Assembly (NCBI GenBank): GCA_937957895.1
Contig: CALFEZ010000119.1
Span: 1 to 6,215, forward strand
Reading direction: 5' to 3'
DNA length: 6,215 bases
Source of the DNA: an uncultured Erysipelotrichaceae bacterium
GTDB lineage: Bacteria > Bacillota_I > Bacilli_A > Erysipelotrichales > Erysipelotrichaceae
The notes under the pieces are model-generated. The model ran no database searches, had not been told where the DNA came from, and saw only the letters and a list, made by a program, of their open reading frames with translations. Shown here piece after piece: positions 1-4,798 of this stretch. The stretch's first letter is position 1; every line of letters starts with the position of its first letter. A program made the translations under genes and the position numbers.

Positions 1-177
1 CGAATCAACAACGATTGGGGATTCACGTCCTATCCAGCCTTTGTGACGGTGGAGATGCAACAGGGACAAAAGACGATCCTCAATACCCTTTTTTGGACAC
101 CTGCTGAACCATTTGGTAAAAATGAAATCAAACAATGGATGATCGATAATGGGATCTGGAAGGGTCCGATCAACTAG
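1..177 (+). CDS. C-terminal end of an unrecognised protein (5' truncated by the window)
   Basis: Frame 1 is open from the left edge to a TAG at 175-177, giving 58 residues. I do not recognise the family. The segment is rich in aromatic residues (four Trp; WGFTSYPAF near the window edge, NTLFWTPAEPF in the middle, QWMIDNGIWKGPIN at the end). It has no long hydrophobic helix, so the visible part looks soluble or exported rather than membrane-embedded. Coding status is supported by the uninterrupted frame up to the edge, by use of ATC and GAT codons as in the neighbouring genes, and by an intrinsic terminator 26 bases after the stop. The stop shares a CTAG with the stop of mtnN on the other strand, so the two genes converge with a 4-base overlap. 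No function is proposed. Confidence 0.6.
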   Translation, partial: RINNDWGFTSYPAFVTVEMQQGQKTILNTLFWTPAEPFGKNEIKQWMIDNGIWKGPIN

Positions 178-860
178 ATTTTTTCCACTATACCCACTAC
201 ACAAGCAGCACTTTGAATAGCTGCTTTTTTGATGTATTCCAAAAAACTCATTTGATTGTCATCTTCGACCACGATATCTGAAATACTGCGAACGATGGCA
301 AACGGAAGATGATAAAGACTGGCCACATGAGCGATCGCACATGCTTCCATGTCGACTGCCAACACACCATCAAATGTTTCAATGATCTTCTCAAACTGTG
401 ATCGTTCACTGACAAATTGATCACCGCTTACTATAGGTCCCACAAAAAGATTACTGCTTATTTGATTTGCTTGTTGTTTTGCCAACTCAACGAGTTTTGT
501 GTCACTAAAGAAAACAAACGAGGTGTTGTTCCATCCTGTGGGATAGTTGAATGCCCTAAGATCAAGATCATGATAGCTGACCTTGTCTGCTACCACTACA
601 TCCGTAACCGATAACGTTGTGGATAGTCCTCCGGCAGTACCGATATTGAGGATGGTCGTTACCGGAAAACGCTCGATCAGATAGGTTGTGGTAGCTGCGG
701 CAACCGTCTTGCCTACCCCACTTTGTGCACAAATCACTTTCTTGTCTTTGATGGTCCCTTCATAAAGCTCTCCAAATGGAGTCAACTTGACCATTGGAGA
801 TTCAATGTTTGCTACTACCGCATCCAATTCTTCTTTCATGGCAGCCAGTATAACGATCAT
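174..860 (-). CDS. mtnN: 5'-methylthioadenosine/S-adenosylhomocysteine nucleosidase (MTAN, Pfs)
   Basis: This 228-residue protein has the full length of the family. MTAN hydrolyses the N-glycosidic bond of methylthioadenosine and S-adenosylhomocysteine, releasing adenine; it recycles methyl-transfer and polyamine by-products and acts in the cytosol. Visible motifs are AAMKEEL with E11 (E. coli Glu12 equivalent), SGVGKTVAAA (47-56), NIGTAGGL (72-79), VSGDQF (144-149), VDMEACAIAHVA with catalytic E172, and RSISD with catalytic D195. The substrate-loop stretch after AFNY (103-106) diverges from the E. coli sequence, which continues GYEYGQLPG there. The gene starts at an ATG that overlaps the yqeM stop as ATGA, so it is probably translationally coupled; the upstream purine run (AAAAGAGA) is a modest ribosome binding site. 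It is the last gene of the operon, directly after a SAM methyltransferase whose by-product is its substrate. Confidence 0.96.
   Translation of the reverse strand: MIVILAAMKEELDAVVANIESPMVKLTPFGELYEGTIKDKKVICAQSGVGKTVAAATTTYLIERFPVTTILNIGTAGGLSTTLSVTDVVVADKVSYHDLDLRAFNYPTGWNNTSFVFFSDTKLVELAKQQANQISSNLFVGPIVSGDQFVSERSQFEKIIETFDGVLAVDMEACAIAHVASLYHLPFAIVRSISDIVVEDDNQMSFLEYIKKAAIQSAACVVGIVEKI
203..230 (+). terminator. Rho-independent terminator of the left-edge gene, embedded in mtnN
   Basis: A perfect 7-bp stem, AAGCAGC (203-209) with GCTGCTT (220-226), encloses a 10-base loop and runs into a T tract at 225-230. It reads correctly for plus-strand transcripts and lies 26 bases past the stop of the truncated gene. 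It sits in the antisense of the last codons of mtnN, encoding around KKAAIQSAAC on the other strand. No equally good terminator for the minus-strand operon is visible between 1 and 173. Confidence 0.65.
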
Positions 861-1588
861 AAATCATGTCTCTTTTCTATCAGTTTGGCAGCGATATGCC
901 ACTTCTCCCCGCTAACGAAGCCGCTATCACCATGCTCGTTTTCAACTGTCAACTCCCATGTGTCAGGATCAAAGACTTGTTGGATGTCCTTTTGACTGAA
1001 GATCGTTTGAACAAACTGCTGTACGGTGGGATAGCCCCCGATAAACCAGTAAAAATCATGATATAACTTGTTTCTTCGTGAATAAAGCTCATACTCAAAA
1101 TGGATATTGTCGATGACACCTGTTTCAATATATCCTTTTTTGTACGTTTTCAGTCGATCCGGATGATGAACATCAAATACAAACACTCCGTTTGGATTCA
1201 GATGCTTTTTAACGCAGCTTACCGTTTGTCTGAGTTGTTTGAGATTTTGGTTGAAATTGATGCTGTCAGCACCACAAATGATCCTATCGAAGGTCTCATC
1301 CAGGTCGAAATCGCGCATGTCCGCAAGTTGAAACTCAACCATGCAAAGATCCGTTTTGGCCTGAGCTTTTTGAAGCATGTCATCATCGATGTCGGTTGCC
1401 ACATACCGATCACTGATACTGCACAAATATCCAGTGATATTGCCTGTTCCGCAAGCTAGTTCCAGAATCGATTCGAATGGTCCTTGCTTTTTGAAAAAAT
1501 CGACCCAATCTTTGTATGCCTTCTCATCATCCATCCAACTGTCATACACTTCTACAAAGATGTTCTCTGACTGAGGTAATCGGCCCAT
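857..1588 (-). CDS. yqeM: YqeM-like class I SAM-dependent methyltransferase
   Basis: The 243-residue protein has a Rossmann-type methyltransferase fold. Motif I is ILELACGTGN (41-50), the ribose-binding acidic residue is in VATDIDDDML (D66), and motif II-like LADMRDF (88-94) is followed by FDRIICGADSINF. The VFVFDVHHPDRLKTY segment (135-149) resembles the F-FDVHS region of YqeM and related methyltransferases. The N-terminal FVEVYDSWMDDE matches the F-x-x-VYD start region of this family. Position also supports YqeM, because yqeM follows rsfS (yqeL) in Bacillus subtilis. The methyl acceptor is not known for the family. Placement in a ribosome-maturation operon suggests an RNA or ribosomal-protein target, but that is inference. 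The ATG is backed by TTGGAG five bases upstream, so the start inside rsfS, with a 37-base overlap, is likely real. The stop overlaps the mtnN start by four bases. Confidence 0.9.
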   Translation of the reverse strand: MGRLPQSENIFVEVYDSWMDDEKAYKDWVDFFKKQGPFESILELACGTGNITGYLCSISDRYVATDIDDDMLQKAQAKTDLCMVEFQLADMRDFDLDETFDRIICGADSINFNQNLKQLRQTVSCVKKHLNPNGVFVFDVHHPDRLKTYKKGYIETGVIDNIHFEYELYSRRNKLYHDFYWFIGGYPTVQQFVQTIFSQKDIQQVFDPDTWELTVENEHGDSGFVSGEKWHIAAKLIEKRHDL

Positions 1589-1887
1589 AGTTTCTCCAAT
1601 TTATAGATGTTGCGTTCGTCGCTTTCAAAAACATGAACGACATAATCATAGCAGTCGATCAGTACCCAGCGGCTTTGACTGTCACCTTCGATCGCTGCCA
1701 CCTTGAATCCATTGGCAAGCACCTGTTCTTTGATGTTGTCGATGATCGCCCACATCTGACGATTGTTTGATGCATCCGTTACAACGAATCCATCCATCAT
1801 GCTATGTTCCCCCTTAAAGTCAAACACAGCAATGTCATTGCCTTTTTTCTCTTCGATTGCGCTGATGATTACTTCCAATAATGTCAT
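1552..1887 (-). CDS. rsfS: Ribosomal silencing factor RsfS (YqeL, Iojap/DUF143 family)
   Basis: RsfS binds ribosomal protein L14 (uL14) on the 50S subunit and blocks joining with 30S, which shuts down translation in starvation or stationary phase. The 111-residue length is typical. Family hallmarks are visible in order: GFVVTDASNNRQMWAI (33-48), the IEGDSQSRWVLID segment with W74 (66-78), and YVVHVFESDERNIYKLEKLW (82-101). The start ATG overlaps the TGA of nadD-yqeK as ATGA and is preceded at six bases by a perfect AAGGAGG embedded in the last codons of yqeK. This is the strongest ribosome binding site in the operon, so RsfS may be translated more strongly than its neighbours. The C-terminal twelve codons are shared out of frame with the yqeM start. 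Confidence 0.96.
   Translation of the reverse strand: MTLLEVIISAIEEKKGNDIAVFDFKGEHSMMDGFVVTDASNNRQMWAIIDNIKEQVLANGFKVAAIEGDSQSRWVLIDCYDYVVHVFESDERNIYKLEKLWADYLSQRTSL
1594..1599 (-). promoter_or_regulatory. Ribosome binding site that fixes the yqeM start inside rsfS
   Basis: On the minus strand TTGGAG lies five bases before the ATG at 1588-1586. It is the best such site near the gene, so it supports starting yqeM inside rsfS. The site is itself within the C-terminal codons of rsfS. Confidence 0.7.
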
Positions 1888-2909
1888 AGCATCCCTCCTT
1901 CTTTTTGGTTGTATGCCTTATTTTCTTCTTTGACGAGCTTAAAAGCATGATCGAGATCCTCACAAGCCAACGTTATTAGCGAACTCGTGTCATAGTCCCT
2001 GGTGGGTTCGATCTTATCCGCAACAAACAAGATCTTTGAAAGCAACTGCTCACTGGTCCCACTTACATGGTGGATGATCGCATCGAGCGTATATGGATGA
2101 TCGATATAATAAAAGTGTTTCATAAAGCTGGCTGCCGCAACTGCATGAAGCTGATAATGAGGCAACTCTTGATAGTCGATACCGTCTCTTTCAAGCCACT
2201 CTATAGTTTTATCATGTGCCCAATCCTTGGCAATGTCATGGTACATGGAAGCAACGATCAACCAGTTGGGATCAACGTCCAGGTTTTTGGAGATCATCAA
2301 AGCTGTGTTTGTGACACTGAGACAGTGCTCCAAACGGCTTGGGTTGATATGATGTGAAAGTATCGATCGATCATACAGATGATGATAGGTCATATACCGC
2401 AATACATCGGGATGAGTATCATTGCTGATACCATTGCGGATATCGGTTGAACTGGTCAAGGATACTGCTGGCAATGTGCTAAATCGAGAGTCATTGCTAT
2501 TATACCCTTTACGCTGTATCACGATCACTTCAACAAGTTTCAATAGTCTCTCATGATCTTTCCAGCTATCAAACTGAGCTGCCTGATCGGCACCGATGAC
2601 CAAAGCAAAATCATGCTCATACTGCTTTTTCAGGGCTGAGATCGTATCGATCGTGTACGATGGTAAAGGCAACTGGTTTTCGATGGTACATGCTTTGATC
2701 CGAGGATGCTTATGGATCAGCAGTTCTATCATGGCAAAACGATCTTCAAACGATACCTCGTGCTGCCTTTTTAAGGGAGCCTGTTTTGCCGGTAAAAACC
2801 AGACTTCATCAAAGCCACGTTTCTTAACAAGAGAACATGCCATCAATCGATGACCCTCGTGGACCGGATCAAAGGATCCACCCAACAATGCAACTTTCAG
2901 ACGAGCCAC
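1884..2909 (-). CDS. nadD: Bifunctional fusion: nicotinate-mononucleotide adenylyltransferase (NadD) plus YqeK-type HD-domain hydrolase
   Basis: One uninterrupted 341-codon frame joins two enzymes that are separate genes in B. subtilis. Residues 1-182 are NadD, which adenylates nicotinate mononucleotide with ATP to form deamido-NAD. They show GGSFDPVHEGH (10-20; nucleotidyltransferase HxGH), GADQAAQFDSWKDHERLL (106-123), TSSTDIRNGI (152-161, the ISSTxIR motif) and the terminal HHLYD. Residues about 185-341 are a YqeK HD domain with H195 (RLEH), H224-D225 (HDIAK), H255, H281 (HHVSG) and D298 in VADKIEPTRDY, so the metal ligands look complete. YqeK proteins are symmetrical Ap4A hydrolases that yield ADP. 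The YqeK half ends earlier than B. subtilis YqeK. The start is a GTG (2909-2907) with AAAGGA nine bases upstream, overlapping yhbY by 13 bases. Both domains look active; any channelling or mutual regulation is inference. Confidence 0.95.
   Translation of the reverse strand: MARLKVALLGGSFDPVHEGHRLMACSLVKKRGFDEVWFLPAKQAPLKRQHEVSFEDRFAMIELLIHKHPRIKACTIENQLPLPSYTIDTISALKKQYEHDFALVIGADQAAQFDSWKDHERLLKLVEVIVIQRKGYNSNDSRFSTLPAVSLTSSTDIRNGISNDTHPDVLRYMTYHHLYDRSILSHHINPSRLEHCLSVTNTALMISKNLDVDPNWLIVASMYHDIAKDWAHDKTIEWLERDGIDYQELPHYQLHAVAAASFMKHFYYIDHPYTLDAIIHHVSGTSEQLLSKILFVADKIEPTRDYDTSSLITLACEDLDHAFKLVKEENKAYNQKEGGML
1894..1900 (-). promoter_or_regulatory. Strong ribosome binding site of rsfS, inside the yqeK coding end
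   Basis: AAGGAGG on the minus strand is followed by six bases and then the rsfS ATG at 1887-1885. The same bases encode the KEGG residues near the C-terminus of NadD-YqeK. An ATG two codons before the yqeK stop (1892-1890) is in the yqeK frame and terminates at once, so it is not the rsfS start. Confidence 0.8.
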
Positions 2910-3184
2910 TTTTTACGATCCTTTGAGGGTTTGTACAGAACGATCATCCTTCCGATCGTTTGGATGATGTCAGCCTTGGTAGCCACAGAGAGTTCAATGG
3001 CTGCCTCTTGCACGCTGATAGGACTGGTATTGGCAACATGAACCTTGATGAGTTGATGTGCGGTCAGCGAGTCGATAGTGGTAAGGATCAGGTTTTCAGA
3101 AATACCTTCCTTTCCCATCAACACGACTGGTTTGAGATGGTGAGCCATCGCTTTGAGTTGCTTTTTTTGGTCTTGGTTTACCAT
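2897..3184 (-). CDS. yhbY: YhbY/YqeI family CRM-domain RNA-binding protein
   Basis: This 95-residue protein matches the length of single-domain CRM proteins, which associate with pre-50S ribosomal particles. The hallmark region AHHLKPVVLMGKEGISENL (14-32) includes the GxxG loop GKEG (24-27), followed by the LIKVHV strand (45-50) and QTIGRMIVLYKPS (75-87). It starts at an ATG with AAAGGA eight bases upstream. The start overlaps the yqeH stop by seven bases (ATGGTAA), and its own TGA stop overlaps the GTG start of nadD-yqeK. In B. subtilis the equivalent yqeI lies between aroE and nadD; aroE is missing here, so yhbY abuts yqeH. A role in 50S assembly is taken from the family, not from this sequence. 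Confidence 0.95.
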   Translation of the reverse strand: MVNQDQKKQLKAMAHHLKPVVLMGKEGISENLILTTIDSLTAHQLIKVHVANTSPISVQEAAIELSVATKADIIQTIGRMIVLYKPSKDRKKWLV

Positions 3185-4215
3185 ATGATCATTCCTTTGC
3201 TTTTTGAGATGGTGATTTTGGGATGATGGGTGACTGTGATCTTGTTAAACGATCCAACAGCATGCACCCTTCCGATGCTTTCGATAAGAAAATCGAGTCC
3301 CTGAGGTTCGGCTTTGAGCTGTATGATGACATGGGGTTGCTTCTCGATATCCTCCATTAGGTCATCGGTTGTCTTTTTTCTGGTGATAAAACACTGCTCA
3401 GATACGTAAATACTGACACTTACTTTGGCCATACTTTCGACATGGATCGCGATCAAATCATCGATCAGGATGCTTTGTTTTCCAATCAACTGATAGATGA
3501 TCGGCTTGATCGTTCTTTTGGGGATCATTCTTTGGTATGTCTTAGGGTCAAAATGATAGAAAAGATGAGATGGATTGGATAGTCCGGGTGTATCGATCAG
3601 CCAAACCTCATTAAGTTGTTTGATGATGGGGTCTAGCGTTGTTTGCGGATAAGGACTGATCGTCAGTGCAGGCTCATTTAACAGTGCATTGATCAGCGAG
3701 CTTTTTCCGGCATTGATCATGCCAAGCAATACGACTCTGCTATTGTTTGGCAATGCTTGCAGATATGTGCGAATGCGCTCGATGCTTGTTCGTATGCTGG
3801 TGGAACAAACATGGATCGTGACTCGTTTTTTATAAGAGGTTGGGATCCATCTGAGGATGTTGTCTTTGATTTGCTGATCCGTGATTTGTTTGGGAAGCAG
3901 GTCTTTTTTAGTGGCACAGATGATGATAGGAGTGTCTTGATCCAACCAACCAAGCAAAGGTACGAGCGTCTCTTTGATGAAGAAACAATCGATGACCAGC
4001 ATAAGATGATCATGAGCTGGAAGATCCAGTGTGGTTGATTGATGTGTACTGATGATCGGTTTGATCAACAGCGGCAGATCCTTGTAGTTGCGCCAACGAA
4101 AACAGCGCATGCACAGGTCAAAATCAAGACTCATCACAAAATCGCTTCTACCAGGATCTTGATCTTGCATTTTTTGACCGCATCCCTGACAGAGTGACTG
4201 TTTCATGGTTTCCAT
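3178..4215 (-). CDS. yqeH: Circularly permuted GTPase YqeH (30S ribosome biogenesis)
   Basis: YqeH is a GTPase needed for assembly of the small ribosomal subunit. The 345-residue protein starts with a treble-clef zinc finger, C9-x2-C12 and C35-x2-C38. Then come the permuted G motifs: G4 TKKD (102-105, with T in place of the usual N), G5-like CSTS (137-140), G1 GMINAGKS (165-172), G2 around QTTLDP (191-196) and G3 DTPG (208-211). The C-terminal third matches the family only loosely; a divergent IESIGRVHAV (311-320) stands where B. subtilis has FSGLGWVTV, and the protein is about 20 residues shorter. Two starts are possible. The first ATG (4215-4213) overlaps yqeG by 13 bases but has no well-placed ribosome binding site. 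The fourth codon, ATG at 4206-4204, makes an ATGA overlap with the yqeG stop and would give MKQSLCQGCG, close in length to the B. subtilis start. The second may be the true one. Confidence 0.94.
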   Translation of the reverse strand: METMKQSLCQGCGQKMQDQDPGRSDFVMSLDFDLCMRCFRWRNYKDLPLLIKPIISTHQSTTLDLPAHDHLMLVIDCFFIKETLVPLLGWLDQDTPIIICATKKDLLPKQITDQQIKDNILRWIPTSYKKRVTIHVCSTSIRTSIERIRTYLQALPNNSRVVLLGMINAGKSSLINALLNEPALTISPYPQTTLDPIIKQLNEVWLIDTPGLSNPSHLFYHFDPKTYQRMIPKRTIKPIIYQLIGKQSILIDDLIAIHVESMAKVSVSIYVSEQCFITRKKTTDDLMEDIEKQPHVIIQLKAEPQGLDFLIESIGRVHAVGSFNKITVTHHPKITISKSKGMIIW

Positions 4216-4694
4216 CTGTTGATCATGATCCCTTCTATCTTACGTGTCAAGCGTGTAAAAAACACATCTTTGGAAGTAATGGGATGGACATACAACGTCT
4301 TGAAACCTCGCAGGTTGCCACCAAGAATGTCTGTTAGTAGTTGGTCTCCGATCACGCCGACCTCATGAGCTTTGAGAGCATACTTGGTGAGGATGCGACG
4401 ATAAACAAGTGAAAAAGGCTTTAGGGCAAAGCTGTATGTCTCCAAACTGGTCACTTTTGCAATGGCATCGATGCGAGGTCCATGATTGTTGGAAATCAGG
4501 ATGATGCGGATACCGGTTTCACTCACCTTTTTTAGCCACTCAAGTTTACTTGGGTTTATCTCTGAATGGTCAGCGGGAGTCAGTGTATTGTCAATGTCCA
4601 CAAATAAACAACGCAAGCCCAAAGTGGTCAACGTTGTCGGTTCGATCGATTCTAGCTGGTCGTATATTTTGTCTGGACGTAATAACAATGGCAT
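4203..4694 (-). CDS. yqeG: YqeG family HAD-IIIA phosphatase
   Basis: The 163-residue protein is a compact HAD-superfamily phosphatase. Motif I is FVDIDNTLTP with D33 and D35, motif II is ISNN (67-70), motif III has K92 in ALKPF, and motif IV is GDQLLTDILGGN (116-127), a hallmark of YqeG. All catalytic residues are present, so it should be active. The physiological substrate is not established for the family. It heads the operon and is followed with overlap by yqeH, as in B. subtilis. The ATG at 4694 lies only two bases after AAGGAG, whereas the TTG at codon 3 (4688-4686) lies eight bases after GGAG. TTG may therefore be the real start, removing two residues. Transcription probably begins about eight bases upstream of the ATG. 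Confidence 0.94.
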   Translation of the reverse strand: MPLLLRPDKIYDQLESIEPTTLTTLGLRCLFVDIDNTLTPADHSEINPSKLEWLKKVSETGIRIILISNNHGPRIDAIAKVTSLETYSFALKPFSLVYRRILTKYALKAHEVGVIGDQLLTDILGGNLRGFKTLYVHPITSKDVFFTRLTRKIEGIMINRWKP

Positions 4695-4708
4695 CTCTCC
4701 TTGGACCT

Positions 4709-4737
4709 ATTATACCAAAAACCATTGAGGATAAACA
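4709..4737 (-). promoter_or_regulatory. Extended -10 promoter driving the yqeG-mtnN operon
   Basis: On the minus strand TGGTATAAT (4717-4709) is a consensus -10 hexamer with the TGn extension. The -35 position at 17-base spacing reads TGTTTA (4737-4732), a poor match to TTGACA, as extended -10 promoters tolerate. The expected start is an A at about 4702-4701, immediately before AAGGAG. That would give a leader of only about eight bases to the ATG, or 14 to the TTG at codon 3. No other promoter of this quality is seen upstream of the operon genes. Confidence 0.7.
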
Positions 4738-4774
4738 CACTTAGCATATTTAATGCATAAACAGCTTGTTTATG
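4731..4774. repeat. Operator-like TGTTTAT half-sites with a 19-bp inverted repeat
   Basis: CATAAACA (4756-4763) and TGTTTATG (4767-4774) form perfect 8-bp arms around GCT. A further ATAAACA lies at 4731-4737, in the same orientation as the left arm and 26 bp away, exactly at the -35 position of the yqeG promoter. A second small inverted repeat, GCAT-ATTTA-ATGC, lies at 4744-4756. The right arm overlaps the candidate -10 (TATGAT) of the plus-strand gene. This layout fits a regulator acting on both divergent promoters, but no regulator gene is in view and the motif was not matched to a known one. Confidence 0.45.
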
Positions 4775-4776
4775 AT
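4771..4776 (+). promoter_or_regulatory. Candidate -10 element for the plus-strand HAD gene
   Basis: TATGAT is one base from consensus and would start transcription near 4783, about 16 bases before the ATG at 4799. No recognisable -35 lies 16-18 bases upstream (the bases there are AT-rich, around ATTTAA), so the promoter is weak or activator-dependent. It overlaps the right arm of the 19-bp inverted repeat. Confidence 0.35.
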
Positions 4777-4788
4777 ACAACTAATATC

Positions 4789-4794
4789 GGTGAT
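4789..4794 (+). promoter_or_regulatory. Ribosome binding site choosing the ATG at 4799
   Basis: GGTGAT matches the 3' part of the full Shine-Dalgarno consensus (AGGAGGTGATC) and lies four bases before the ATG at 4799. The frame is open further up to a TTG at 4766, but that start has no ribosome binding site and would lie upstream of the likely transcription start. Confidence 0.55.
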
Positions 4795-4798
4795 AAAA

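Noticed and set aside
1100..1459. A 119-codon open frame on the plus strand opposite yqeM
   Set aside because: It is antisense to a well-supported methyltransferase, has no ribosome binding site or recognisable motif, and its length reflects the codon use of the real gene.
2067..2357. A 96-codon plus-strand frame opposite the YqeK domain
   Set aside because: It lies wholly inside nadD-yqeK, lacks family features and has no promoter or ribosome binding site.
2350..2365. Possible frameshifted or split gene between NadD and YqeK
   Set aside because: The frame is continuous across the junction with no stop, no internal ribosome binding site and both domains intact, so a true fusion is the simpler reading.
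4221..4230. Perfect palindrome GATCATGATC near the yqeH start
   Set aside because: It lies in the last codons of yqeG in a window full of GATC and encodes ordinary residues; nothing else marks it as an operator.
4766..4798. Upstream TTG start for the HAD gene
   Set aside because: The added 11 residues are not part of the HAD fold, lack a ribosome binding site and include the candidate -10 and operator-like repeat; the ATG at 4799 has GGTGAT in front and puts the first strand at the N-terminus.
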